A stretch of 64,000 bases of DNA from Comamonas piscis (GCF_014109725.1 NZ_CP058554.1:4588001-4652000), one strand, 5' to 3'; shown: positions 22,817 to 32,548, counted from the first letter of the stretch. Program-made: numbers and translations. Notes: a model not told the origin generated them from the letters alone.

Positions 22817-25800
22817 TCCGCAGGGCTCTGCCAGCAGCGCAGCAGGATGACGGGGAAGCGCTGCGCGCTGACCAGCTGGATATTCGGCCTGGGGAGCAGC
22901 TCGAGCGCCTGAGCCTCAGCGGTGACGGACAACTCTACCGGCTTCATCGCGCGAGCGGCAACCTGCTGCTGACTGTCTCGGATCCCGGCAGTCCGCTGCT
23001 GGAAGCCACCCAGCGCCGAGACCATGCCTACGCGATGCGCGCTGCTGTGCCTCAGGCCTGTTGCGCGGTACCGCTGCACCCTCTGCTGCTGCAAGGCCGC
23101 CCTGCTCTGCTGCACACCGATCCGGGCGGCCGCCCCCTGCAGTTGACCTCGGGCCTGCCGGTGCCCCTGCGGCAATGCCTGGTGCTCGCCACGGCCATTG
23201 CGCAGGCACTGGCGCAGTTGCACGCCTGCCGCGTGGTCCACCAGGATCTGCGCCCCCAGCATCTGTTGGTCGGCGACGGCGGCTCGGTGTTTCTGATCGG
23301 ATTCATGCGGGCCAGCAAGGAAGCACGCCATGCGGTCGCCGCCACCGAACCCGCCGCCCCTGCAGAGGCATGGCCCTATCTGTCCCCAGAACAAACGGGG
23401 CGCATACAACGCAGCATGGATGCGCGCAGTGACCTCTATGCGTTGGGCGTCATCCTCTACCAGATGGCCTGCGGCCATTTGCCTTTTGAGGCCCAGGACG
23501 CCAGCGAATGGGCCCATTGCCATCTGGCGCGCAGCCCCGTGCCGCCTTCCATTCGCCACCCCGGCGTGCCCGCCCTGCTGTCCGAACTTATTCTCAAGCT
23601 GCTGGCCAAAGCTGCTGAAGACCGCTACCAGACAGCAACCGGCCTTGTGTACGATCTGCAGCGCATGGCATGGGGCTTGGAGCACAGCGGGCAAATGCCT
23701 GCGATGGCCTTGGGCACACAGGATCTCTCTGACCGCCTCGTCCTGCCAGAGCAGCTCTTCGGCCGCACAGCAACGCTGAACCTGCTGCGGCAACAGGTCC
23801 AGAGCGTCGGCACCCATGGTCGCAGCGCTTGTGTCCTCTTGTCAGGCTATGCAGGGGTTGGCAAGACGGCCTTGGTCGCGGAGCTGCGTGCCAGCCTGCC
23901 CCAGCCACTCATGTTTGCCAGTGGCAAGTTCGAGGTGCGCAAAGACGACATCCCCTACGCCACAGTAGCTCAGGCGCTGCGACAACTCGTGACGCAGTTG
24001 CTGAGCCTGGATCCCAAGGCGCTGGCCACCTGGCGGCAACGCCTTGCACAGGCACTGGGTGCGCATGGGCAGGTGGTCGTCAACCTGGTGCCCGCGCTGG
24101 CGCATATCATCGGACCGCAACCTGCCCTCAAAGAGGTGGCTGCCACCGAAAACGCCTTGCGCTTTCAGATGGCCGTGCAGCAGTTTTTGTCGGTGTTCTG
24201 CAGCGAGGGGCACCCGCTGGTGTTTTTCCTAGACGATATCCATTGGATCGATCCTGCCTCTCTCGACCTTTTCTCATCGTTGCTGAACGCCCCGGGGCTG
24301 CGCCATGTGCTGTTTGTCGGCGCCTACCGCTCCAACGAAGTGGCAGACAATCCCGCGCTTGTCGCCCAGCTCGCGCAGTGGCGCGATGCCAATGCAGCGA
24401 TGACCGTTATCGAGCTGCAACCTCTTTCGTTGCAAGATCTGGAAAATCTGCTCAACAGCAGCCTGGCAGGGCGCAACAGCCCCAGCAACCCCTTGACCGA
24501 GCTGGCCCAACTGCTATGGGCCAAGACCCAGGGCAACCCCCTGTTCTGCAAGCAACTGCTGACCGAGATGGCCGACCAGCGCCTGCTGGCTTTTGACCAC
24601 GACCAGCAGCTATGGCGATGGGACCATGCGGCCATCGATGCGCTGGACTACAGCCTCAATGTGGCCGAGCTGGTCGCCCACAAGATGGCTCGCCTGGAGG
24701 CCGGCAGTGTCCGGCTTCTCACGGTGCTCGCCAGCCTTGGCGCGCGCGCCACCGTAGCCACCCTGACCGCCGTTGCCGAGATGTCGCCAGCGCAGATCCA
24801 GCAAGCCCTCGTCTCTGCACAGGAGATGGGGCTGGTTGCCGCCGATGGGCAGGGCTATCGCTTCATGCATGACAAGATTCAGGAGGCGGCCTATGCCATG
24901 CTGCCTGAATCCGAGCGCGCCAGCATGCACCTGGGCATCGCCCGCAGGCTGCTGGCCGGCCATGCGCCGGCGCACAACAGCTGGGAATCCCAGCACTTTG
25001 ATACCGTCAACCAGTTCCTGCGCGGCGACATGCTGGTGACCGAGGATGCCGAGCGCATGCAGGTGGCCAGCCTCTACCTGCAAGCTGCCCGCAGTGCCAT
25101 GGCCGACAACGCCTACCTGGCGGCCTTGCAGTACCTGGCGCGTGCGCAGTCACTGCTGCCCGCCAATGCATGGCAGGTTGACGCGCAACTGTGCTTTGAG
25201 CTCGCCCGCACGCATGCGGAGTGCGAGTTCTATGCGGGCGATCCCGAGGCTGCCGATCGCAGATTGCGCCACCTGTCCCCCAAGATCACGCACACCTTGG
25301 AGCGGGCAAGCCTGGCATCCTTGCAAATCACGGTCTGCCTGGCACTCGACGACAGTGCCAGAGCAATCAGCACCTGCCTGGCCTTCTTGTCTTTGTGTGG
25401 CATGTCCTGGCCTGCACATCCCAGCCGCCAAGAAGTGCTGCGGGAATACCAAGCGCTGCGTGCAGCGCTGGACCAGCGAACCGTGGCCTCCCTGGCGGAA
25501 CTGCCCGCCATGGCCCACCCCCTGCACCGCGCCACCATGGATGTGCTGGCGGCGGTGCTGCCTCCGGCCTTTTTCAGTGATGAGAACCTGGTCTGCCTAG
25601 TGCTGTGCCGCATGGCCAATCTCAGCATCGAATCGGGCAATACCAATGCCTCCCCGCTGGCTTACGCCTACCTGGGCATGGTGCTGGGCCCCTGCTTTGA
25701 CGACTACCCCACGGCCTTGGCGTTTGGTCGACTGGGCTACGCGGTGATAGAGCGCGGCGAACACACGCGCTACCGCGCCAGGGTGTACATGTGCTTCGCC

Positions 25801-27903
25801 TACCACGTGCTGCCCTGGACGCGCGACATGCAGGAAACCCCTCCTCTGCTGCGCAAGGCCTTTGCCATCACCCGCGAGACCGGCGACATCACCTACTCGG
25901 GCTTCAGCTCTTGCACGCTGGTCACCAGCATGCTGTTCTCCGGAGATGCCCTGGACCTGATCGATGCCGAGGGCGGGCAACGCCTGCAGCTGATGGAGAC
26001 GGCGCGCTTTGGCTTGATTGTGGATATCATGACGGCGCAGCTGCGCCTCGTAGCCATGTTGCAAGGTCGCAGCCACCGGTTTGGTTCCTTGGATGACAGC
26101 GGTTTTGACGAAGCCGCGTTCGAGCTACACCTCAGTACCAACCGCAGCCTCGACATCGCTGCCTGCTGGTACTGGATTCGCAAAGGCCAGGCGCGTTTTC
26201 TGGCCGGACGCGTGGCCGAAGCGCTGCAGGCCATGGACCATGCCGAGCCACTGCTGTGGACCTCCAAAGGGCACCTCGAGTTTGCCGAGTACCACCTGTG
26301 GAGCGGTCTCATCCATGCCGCGGCTTGCCAAGGTGTATCTGGTGCCGCACGCGCGCCCCATCGCAGCAAGCTGGAGCAGCACCGGGCCCAACATGCCATC
26401 TGGGCCCAAAGCAGCCCGGCCAATTTTGCCTGCCGGCTGGCCCTGCTGGAGGCAGAAGCAGCCCGACTGGATGGCGACGAGCACAGTGCCATGCAGCACT
26501 ATGACGACAGTGCCACCTGGGCACGCCAGGCCAGCATGGCCCACATCGAGGCATTGGCGCTGGGTCTGTCAGCACAATTTCATGCGCAACAAGGCCGCCA
26601 GACCATGGCCCTGGCACTGCGCGCATCGGCACGTGAGCGTTGGCTGAGCCTGGGTGCGCACGGCATGGCACTGCATCTGCAAAATCAGCATGCCGGGCTG
26701 TTGCCAAGCGCGGAGCAGGCCCGCACCGCAGTGTCTGAACGGCCGCTGCGCTCGATGGATGTGGAGACGCTGGTACGCATCTCGCAGGCACTGGCCGCAG
26801 AGAAAGGCCTGAGCCAGCTGGTGCAGACGCTGATGACCATGACGCTGGAATACGCCGCTGCAGACCGCGCTGTGTTGGTGCTACCCCATGGCGACCAACT
26901 GCGCATACAGGCCCAAGCCAAAGCCGAGCACGGCACGGTCGGATTCAACCAGCAGCAGGTCCCCGCCAGTGGCGAGCTGCTGCCGCTGTCCGTGCTGCAT
27001 TACTGCTTGCGCACCCACAGCCATGTCCTGATCGAGGACGCGCGGGACCCCGGGCCTTTTGCCTCCGACCTTTATCTTGCCCAGGCGCGCGCACGCTCAG
27101 TGCTATGCCTGCCGCTGATGCGACGCGCTGAACCGCTGGGGATTCTGTACCTGGAGAACTCGCTCACCGGCCATGTGTTCAATGCAGACCGCGTGGCCTT
27201 GCTCACCTTGATTGCCTCGATGGCCGCCACCAGCATGGAGAATGCCTCACTGGGTGAGAAAGAGTCCTTGCTGCAGGAGGTCCACCACCGCGTCAAGAAC
27301 AACCTGCAGCTCATCAGCAGCTTGCTCAGCTTGCAGGCACACCGTATACCGGAACCCGCAGTGGCCGAGCTTTTTGCGGAGAGCCGCAACCGGGTGCGCT
27401 CCATGGCCTTGGTACACGAGAACCTGTACCGTGCGGGCAACTTCGCCAGAGTACCCATGGACCAGCACCTGGAAAAACTCTGCGCCCAGTTGGGCCATGT
27501 CTACGCGCTCGACGCAAGCCGGGTGCGCCTGCATGTACAGGTGGACGACATTGAGCTCAGCCTCAGCCAGGCTGTTTCCTGCGGCCTGATTGTCAATGAG
27601 CTGGTTTCCAATGCGCTCAAGCACGCTTTCCCAGACGGCAGCAGCGGAACCATCCACGTGCGCATGCAGCCCCTGCCCAACCAGCATTACCGCCTGACTG
27701 TGGCCGACAGCGGCATCGGGCTGCCCAGCAACATCGGGCCCGAGAGTGCGGAGACCTTGGGGCTGCAGTTGGTTGCCGACCTCAGCCACCAGCTGCGAGG
27801 CCGCCTGCGGGTGGTACGTGAGGCCGGCACCTTGTTTTGCATTGAATTCCGCATGGATGCAGGGCTTCCCAGCCCGGCACCAGCCACCGAAAGTTGGACA
27901 TGA
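22813..27903 (+). CDS. Giant hybrid: pseudokinase-AAA ATPase-helical-GAF-HisKA_2 histidine kinase
   Basis: A 1,696-aa protein of the trifunctional Ser/Thr kinase/ATP-binding/sensor kinase family. Domains: kinase-like fold (about 15-280); AAA/STAND ATPase with Walker A GYAGVGKT (345-352) and Walker B VFFLDD (470-475); a long helical, TPR-like middle (about 600-1290); GAF (about 1310-1475); HisKA_2 with EVHHRVKNN (His 1491/1492) and an ATPase domain with NELVSNALKHAF and DSGIGLP. The kinase part keeps catalytic-loop Asp145 (HQD) but has Thr54 for the N-lobe Lys, His150 for the loop Asn and GFM (163-165) for DFG, so it looks catalytically dead. Overlapping ATGA joins on both sides show tight coupling. 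Confidence 0.9.
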   Translation: MIRRALPAAQQDDGEALRADQLDIRPGEQLERLSLSGDGQLYRLHRASGNLLLTVSDPGSPLLEATQRRDHAYAMRAAVPQACCAVPLHPLLLQGRPALLHTDPGGRPLQLTSGLPVPLRQCLVLATAIAQALAQLHACRVVHQDLRPQHLLVGDGGSVFLIGFMRASKEARHAVAATEPAAPAEAWPYLSPEQTGRIQRSMDARSDLYALGVILYQMACGHLPFEAQDASEWAHCHLARSPVPPSIRHPGVPALLSELILKLLAKAAEDRYQTATGLVYDLQRMAWGLEHSGQMPAMALGTQDLSDRLVLPEQLFGRTATLNLLRQQVQSVGTHGRSACVLLSGYAGVGKTALVAELRASLPQPLMFASGKFEVRKDDIPYATVAQALRQLVTQLLSLDPKALATWRQRLAQALGAHGQVVVNLVPALAHIIGPQPALKEVAATENALRFQMAVQQFLSVFCSEGHPLVFFLDDIHWIDPASLDLFSSLLNAPGLRHVLFVGAYRSNEVADNPALVAQLAQWRDANAAMTVIELQPLSLQDLENLLNSSLAGRNSPSNPLTELAQLLWAKTQGNPLFCKQLLTEMADQRLLAFDHDQQLWRWDHAAIDALDYSLNVAELVAHKMARLEAGSVRLLTVLASLGARATVATLTAVAEMSPAQIQQALVSAQEMGLVAADGQGYRFMHDKIQEAAYAMLPESERASMHLGIARRLLAGHAPAHNSWESQHFDTVNQFLRGDMLVTEDAERMQVASLYLQAARSAMADNAYLAALQYLARAQSLLPANAWQVDAQLCFELARTHAECEFYAGDPEAADRRLRHLSPKITHTLERASLASLQITVCLALDDSARAISTCLAFLSLCGMSWPAHPSRQEVLREYQALRAALDQRTVASLAELPAMAHPLHRATMDVLAAVLPPAFFSDENLVCLVLCRMANLSIESGNTNASPLAYAYLGMVLGPCFDDYPTALAFGRLGYAVIERGEHTRYRARVYMCFAYHVLPWTRDMQETPPLLRKAFAITRETGDITYSGFSSCTLVTSMLFSGDALDLIDAEGGQRLQLMETARFGLIVDIMTAQLRLVAMLQGRSHRFGSLDDSGFDEAAFELHLSTNRSLDIAACWYWIRKGQARFLAGRVAEALQAMDHAEPLLWTSKGHLEFAEYHLWSGLIHAAACQGVSGAARAPHRSKLEQHRAQHAIWAQSSPANFACRLALLEAEAARLDGDEHSAMQHYDDSATWARQASMAHIEALALGLSAQFHAQQGRQTMALALRASARERWLSLGAHGMALHLQNQHAGLLPSAEQARTAVSERPLRSMDVETLVRISQALAAEKGLSQLVQTLMTMTLEYAAADRAVLVLPHGDQLRIQAQAKAEHGTVGFNQQQVPASGELLPLSVLHYCLRTHSHVLIEDARDPGPFASDLYLAQARARSVLCLPLMRRAEPLGILYLENSLTGHVFNADRVALLTLIASMAATSMENASLGEKESLLQEVHHRVKNNLQLISSLLSLQAHRIPEPAVAELFAESRNRVRSMALVHENLYRAGNFARVPMDQHLEKLCAQLGHVYALDASRVRLHVQVDDIELSLSQAVSCGLIVNELVSNALKHAFPDGSSGTIHVRMQPLPNQHYRLTVADSGIGLPSNIGPESAETLGLQLVADLSHQLRGRLRVVREAGTLFCIEFRMDAGLPSPAPATESWT

Positions 27904-29357
27904 CTCCCGCGCGCATCCTGATTGTGGAAGACGATTTTGTCGTGGCCAGAGACTTGCGCAACCAACTCTCGCGCCTGGGCTACCAGATAGCAGGCAGCAC
28001 CGCGCTGGGGGAAGAAGCCGCGGAGCTGGCTCGCAACAACCGCGCCGATCTGGTACTGGCAGACATCCGATTGGAGGGAAAGATGGATGGCACCACGGCG
28101 GCCAGAGAAGTTCGCCAGCTGTGCGACATCCCCGTCGTCTTTCTGACCGCCTATGCCGACGATGACACCTTGCAGCGCGCCAGCATGGCGGACCCGCAAG
28201 GCTATGTGCTCAAGCCCTTTGACGAATCCCAGCTCCGCACCGCCATCGAGATTGCCTTGTACAAGCACGCTTTTGATCGCCAACTGCGGGCCAGCGAAAA
28301 CCGCTATGCGGCGACCTTGGCCAGCATCGGGGATGCTGTCATCTCGATTGGCAGTGATGGGCGCATCAGCTATATGAACCCCAAGGCCGAGCAGTTGACA
28401 GGCATAAGCGCCGAGCAGGCTATGGGCCAAACGCTGGCCCAGGTGTACCACGTCAGCGAGGATGAAACCGGCTGGTCTCTGGGCACCAACGCCAACCTGG
28501 TTTTGACCGATGCCCATGGCAAGGAGACCCCCATCGAGCAATCGGCATCGCCGATCATCGATGCCCGAGGCCAACTCTCCGGCACGGTGCTGGTATTCCG
28601 CGACCTGTCGCTGCGCCTGGCCATGGAAAACGCGCTCCGCGAGGCCCATGCCGAGTTGGCGCGCTCCGCAGGCATGCTGACCATGGCCGAATTTGCCGCC
28701 TGTGTGGCGCATGAGATCAGCCAGCCGCTGGCTGCGATCGTCACCAATGCCAGCGCGGGGCTGAACTGGATACGCAGACCGCAGCCCGAGCTGCAGGAGG
28801 TCGAGCAGGTGCTGGGCAGCATCCATAACGAGGGCACGCGTGCGGCCAGCGTGGTGCGGGGCCTGCATGCCATCGCCCGCAAGTCAGGCCCGGAGTTGGC
28901 CCCGATCGAACTGCTGGGCGCCGTCAAGGAAGTCGCCATCTTGATCCAGGAGGAACTCAAGCGCCATCAGGTGCGCATACAGCTGGGGCCTTTTGCGCAG
29001 AATGCCCCCGTGATGGCAGACCGCATCCAGCTCAATCAAGTGCTGATGAATCTGCTGCGCAATGGCATGGAAGCCATCGCCGAGTCTGCGCAAACCCAGC
29101 GCCTTCTCTCGGTCACCAGCGCTGTGGAGCCATCGGGCATGCTCTGCATCAGCGTCGCCGATTCAGGCCCCGGCGTGGAGCAAGACCATGCCGAGCGTTT
29201 ATTTGAAGCCTTCTTCACGACCAAGAAAAAGGGCATGGGCATGGGGCTGGCCATCTGCAAATCGATTGTCGAAGCCCACCATGGGCGTATTTGGGCGCAT
29301 CCCAACCTACCGCAAGGCACGGTGATTTCCTTCACGCTGCCAATGGCCCAGACCTGA
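27900..29357 (+). CDS. Receiver-PAS-histidine kinase
   Basis: A 485-aa protein. The N-terminal receiver (about 5-120) is intact: VEDD, DLVLADIRLEG, FLTAYADDD, YVLKPF. The PAS domain (about 138-240) begins RYAATLASIGDAVISIGSDGRISYMNPKAE. The kinase core carries phospho-acceptor His271 in VAHEISQPLAAI, the N box LNQVLMNLLRNGMEAI, DSGPGV, and GMGMGLAICKSIVEAHHG. This order is typical of FixL-like kinases that are themselves controlled by phosphorylation. ATG 27900 overlaps the stop of the giant kinase gene. Together with the FixJ-type regulator it suggests a multi-step phosphorelay. Confidence 0.93.
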   Translation: MTPARILIVEDDFVVARDLRNQLSRLGYQIAGSTALGEEAAELARNNRADLVLADIRLEGKMDGTTAAREVRQLCDIPVVFLTAYADDDTLQRASMADPQGYVLKPFDESQLRTAIEIALYKHAFDRQLRASENRYAATLASIGDAVISIGSDGRISYMNPKAEQLTGISAEQAMGQTLAQVYHVSEDETGWSLGTNANLVLTDAHGKETPIEQSASPIIDARGQLSGTVLVFRDLSLRLAMENALREAHAELARSAGMLTMAEFAACVAHEISQPLAAIVTNASAGLNWIRRPQPELQEVEQVLGSIHNEGTRAASVVRGLHAIARKSGPELAPIELLGAVKEVAILIQEELKRHQVRIQLGPFAQNAPVMADRIQLNQVLMNLLRNGMEAIAESAQTQRLLSVTSAVEPSGMLCISVADSGPGVEQDHAERLFEAFFTTKKKGMGMGLAICKSIVEAHHGRIWAHPNLPQGTVISFTLPMAQT

Positions 29358-29477
29358 CCCTTAAGAGGTAGCTGCGCCGCGCCTCTGCGGGGGAGGTGCA
29401 GTGCGGAGCGAATCATTAGCATGGACCATGCGTTGGCCTGAACGCCTCAGTTCGGGACAGCGCATTGAAAGTCTTTC

Positions 29478-30473
29478 ATGCAAAACGATACCACTCCAAT
29501 CCCAGCGCCTGAGGACGCGACACGCCGACGACTGATCGTCACCGGTCTGGGCTTGGCCGCTGCCACGGGCTTCCCGCTCGCGGCATGGGCCACGCCCTCC
29601 CGGCACAGCGCTGCCACGCCCAGTACCCCTCTCAACCCGAAAGCTGACACCATGAACTACCTCACCACCCAAGACGGCACCCAGATTTTCTTCAAGGACT
29701 GGGGCACCGGTCAGCCGCTCGTGTTCTCGCACGGCTGGCCCCTGAGCTCCGATGACTGGGAAGGCCAGATGCTGTACTTCGTGCAGCGCGGCTTCCGCGT
29801 CATCGCGCATGACCGCCGTGGCCATGGCCGCTCCAGCCAGACGTCGGTAGGCCATGACATGGACCACTACGCCGACGACTTGGCCGCCCTCACCGCCCAT
29901 TTGAACCTGAAGGACGCGATCCATATCGGCCACTCAACCGGCGGTGGTGAAGTGGTGCGCTACATTGCCCGCCATGGCAGCTCGCGCGTGGCCAAGGCCG
30001 TGCTGATCGGTGCCGTGCCTCCGATGATGCTCAAGGGTTCCGTGAACCCGCAAGGCGTGCCGCTGGAAGTGCTCGATGGCATCCGCTCGTCAGTGGCCAG
30101 CAACCGCGCCCAGTTCTTCAAAGAGTTCTCGATGCCGTTCTATGGCTACAACCGCCCCGGCGCCAAGATCTCCGAAGGCATCCGCGAACACTGGTGGATG
30201 CAGGGCATGATGGGCTCTATCCAAGCCCATTACGAAGGCATCAAGGCCTTCTCGGAAACCAACTTTACGGACGACCTGAAGAAGGTCACGGTGCCCACCT
30301 TGGTGCTGCACGGTGATGACGACCAGATCGTGCCGCTGGCCGGCTCCAGCGAGCAGACCGCCAAGCTGTTGCCCAACGCCAAACTGAAGGTCTACCCCGG
30401 CCTGTCGCACGGCATGTGCGTGACCAATGCGGATGTCATCAATCCGGATCTGCTGGCTTTCTTCAAGAGCTGA
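29478..30473 (+). CDS. Tat-exported non-haem perhydrolase (chloroperoxidase-like alpha/beta hydrolase)
   Basis: A 331-aa protein. Residues 1-40 form a Tat-type signal (TRRRLIVTGLGLAAATGFPLAAWA). The mature part starts near MNYLTTQDGTQIFFKDWGTGQPLVFSHGWPL. The catalytic triad is visible: Ser153 in GHSTGG, Asp in HGDDDQIVP (280-282) and His311 in LSHGM. The family is called non-haem chloroperoxidase or perhydrolase; members form peracids or hydrolyse esters and lactones. Most members lack a signal, so export is notable; a second in-frame start at MNYLTT could give a cytoplasmic form. It lies 120 bp after the kinase genes and converges on the LuxR-type regulator. Confidence 0.92.
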   Translation: MQNDTTPIPAPEDATRRRLIVTGLGLAAATGFPLAAWATPSRHSAATPSTPLNPKADTMNYLTTQDGTQIFFKDWGTGQPLVFSHGWPLSSDDWEGQMLYFVQRGFRVIAHDRRGHGRSSQTSVGHDMDHYADDLAALTAHLNLKDAIHIGHSTGGGEVVRYIARHGSSRVAKAVLIGAVPPMMLKGSVNPQGVPLEVLDGIRSSVASNRAQFFKEFSMPFYGYNRPGAKISEGIREHWWMQGMMGSIQAHYEGIKAFSETNFTDDLKKVTVPTLVLHGDDDQIVPLAGSSEQTAKLLPNAKLKVYPGLSHGMCVTNADVINPDLLAFFKS

Positions 30474-30479
30474 TGACTT

Positions 30480-30500
30480 GGCCCGCTACGGCGGGCCTTG
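30480..30500. terminator. Hairpin between convergent perhydrolase and regulator genes
   Basis: Perfect 7-bp stem GGCCCGC/GCGGGCC with a TACG loop, just after the perhydrolase stop. The following T-run is weak (TTGT), so termination is possible but not certain. Confidence 0.5.
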
Positions 30501-30544
30501 TGACGCCTCAGGTTCCATGCGCCACCGGTCTTAGTTCTTCGTTC

Positions 30545-31192
30545 TTAGTTGGGCAGATCGGTGAGCCCGCGGCGGCGCGCAATGGCTGCCGCCTCGGTGC
30601 GGGTGCGGGCGCCGAGCTTGGCCAGAATGGCCTTGACATGGGCCTTGACCGTACCAACCGTGATGCCCAATTCATTGCCAATGGTTTTGTTGACCTTGCC
30701 TTCAACAATGCCCTCCAACACATCGTTTTCGCGCGTGGTCAGCACCTGGCGGCCCAGGCTTTCGGCCACCCGCAGTGCAGCCGAGCGGTCCAGATGCAGT
30801 TGCCCTCGGGACAAGGCGCGCACGCCCATCACCATCTCTTCGACAGCGCATCCGAGCAGCAGGTAGCCGCGCACCCCCAGATCGAGCGCGGTGCGGATCT
30901 CGGTCTCGCGGTCCCGGTGGCTGACCACCATCACCTTGGCTACTCGCGCGCTGGACCCATACGGCGCAGAGGACACAGATGCTGAAGAAAACCATTCCAG
31001 CGCCGTGTCGTAGTCCGCCACCACCACATCAGCCTGGACGCGCAGCGCGGGGTCATCGGTCGGCAGAATGCTGACCGCAAAGTCGTTCTCGGACATCAGC
31101 GTGGCGCGCAGCCCGGCTTGCACCAAAGGGTCTCTGTGGGCAACCGCCACGGCAATAGGCGTCGTGGCCACCGCTGAATTCCAAGCGCTCAT
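30545..31192 (-). CDS. LuxR-type response regulator with degenerate receiver
   Basis: A 215-aa protein. The receiver-like part (about 10-135) keeps the phospho-acceptor Asp in VVVADYD and the Ser in MVVSHRD. The conserved Lys is replaced (GYLLLG) and the first acidic pair is reduced to HRD. The C-terminal HTH is intact: LTTRENDVLEGIVEGKVNKTIGNELGITVGTVKAHVKAIL. Loss of the Lys suggests phosphorylation-independent or altered control. It is divergent from the porin gene (217-bp gap), a likely target, and converges on the perhydrolase gene. Confidence 0.9.
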   Translation of the reverse strand: MSAWNSAVATTPIAVAVAHRDPLVQAGLRATLMSENDFAVSILPTDDPALRVQADVVVADYDTALEWFSSASVSSAPYGSSARVAKVMVVSHRDRETEIRTALDLGVRGYLLLGCAVEEMVMGVRALSRGQLHLDRSAALRVAESLGRQVLTTRENDVLEGIVEGKVNKTIGNELGITVGTVKAHVKAILAKLGARTRTEAAAIARRRGLTDLPN

Positions 31193-31409
31193 GGCTTACT
31201 CCTCATTGAAAGTCGCAAGCGTAACAACAAGAGCTGCGAATGAATATTGTTCCTTGGTATAGCTATGGCCAGGGCCAAACCGATGAAAACCCCAGCCGCT
31301 GCTGCGCTGCTGGCTCCCTCCAAAGAGGGACTGGCCCTTGGTCTTTGGCAGGATGCGCTGCAGCGCCAGCCTCTCTACAGTCAGCATTCATCCTGCACCA
31401 CAACGACCC

Positions 31410-32519
31410 ATGCGCTTTTCTCCTCATGCCGGCAGCACCCGCAGCCGCCTGCCACTGGCCCCGCCGATGGCACTGCTCAGCCTCTGCCTGCCCTTGCTGG
31501 CCAGCGCCCAATCCAGCTCCAACATCAGCATCTACGGCATTGCCGACCTGGGTGTGCGCTACAGCACGGGCCTCAGTGCATCACAGGCACCCAGCCATGG
31601 ACGTATGACCAGCCTGGTCTCAGGCGCCAACAGCACCAGCCGCTTTGGCCTGCGCGGCAGCGAGGACCTGGGCGGCGGCATGCAGGCGATCTTTAATATG
31701 GAAGGTGGACGTGCGCTGGACACCGGCTCGCAAATCAGCGCTACCCAGGTTTTCGACCGCGCCTCCTACGTCGGCATCAGCGGCCCACTGGGCAGCCTGA
31801 CCCTGGGCCGCCAGGTCAACACCGTGGCCGAGGCGATTGCACCGGTCGAGCCGATGGGCATGCGCATGGCCTCGCTCAACCCCAATATTGCCAATACCGC
31901 CCTGGGGGCGCACGGCCTGGGCGCAGAGTACGGCGCCTCGGGCTCCACCAATGCCGCCTTCCGGGTGGACAATGCGCTCAAATACAGCATCAGCCGCCAG
32001 GGTCTGACCTTGCGCGCGATGTACAGCTTCAGCGAATCGGCCAACGAGGCCAAGCACATGGGCTCGGCCGGTGCCGGGCTGGCTTACTCAGCCAAGGGCT
32101 TGGAGCTGAGCGCCGCGTTCCACCAACTGCGCACGGCAGACAACCGCAAGCTCAATGCGGCCACGGTGGGCGCCGCCTACCGATGGAGCGCCTGGCGCAT
32201 CGCCGGCAACCTGGGCCGCACCGAAGCGGCTCAGGCGGACGCGGCCAAGACCGTCAATTCGATCCAGGGCCTGGGCGCCAGCTGGAACCTCAACCCCTCG
32301 GTCAGCCTGACCGCCGCGCTCTACCACCTGCAGCGCAAACGCAGCGGTCTGCAAGACGATGGCTTTGCACGCGCCGTGTTCTTTGCCGAGTACCTGCTGT
32401 CCAAACGCAGCCAGCTCTATGCCGAGTTCGACCACACCCGCTGGCGCCACGGCTACCAGGGCGCCGGCAATGACAGCGTGGGCCGGGGCTTCACGCTCGG
32501 CCTCAAGCACAGTTTCTGA
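31410..32519 (+). CDS. Outer-membrane porin (gram-negative porin family)
   Basis: A 369-aa porin. The signal peptide is Arg-rich at the start and then hydrophobic (MALLSLCLPLLASAQS). The mature part opens with NISIYGIADLGVRYSTG, contains SRFGLRGSEDLGGGMQAIFNMEGG and SYVGISGPLGSLTLGRQ, and ends GFTLGLKHSF with a terminal Phe, all typical of 16-strand betaproteobacterial porins. I start at ATG 31410; the in-frame reading back to 31338 lacks porin features. It is divergent from the degenerate LuxR-type regulator and 29 bp upstream of the second YcaC-like gene, so the two may be cotranscribed. Confidence 0.93.
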   Translation: MRFSPHAGSTRSRLPLAPPMALLSLCLPLLASAQSSSNISIYGIADLGVRYSTGLSASQAPSHGRMTSLVSGANSTSRFGLRGSEDLGGGMQAIFNMEGGRALDTGSQISATQVFDRASYVGISGPLGSLTLGRQVNTVAEAIAPVEPMGMRMASLNPNIANTALGAHGLGAEYGASGSTNAAFRVDNALKYSISRQGLTLRAMYSFSESANEAKHMGSAGAGLAYSAKGLELSAAFHQLRTADNRKLNAATVGAAYRWSAWRIAGNLGRTEAAQADAAKTVNSIQGLGASWNLNPSVSLTAALYHLQRKRSGLQDDGFARAVFFAEYLLSKRSQLYAEFDHTRWRHGYQGAGNDSVGRGFTLGLKHSF

Positions 32520-32548
32520 TTTTCCCGACCTCCCAAGAAAGCCCGACC

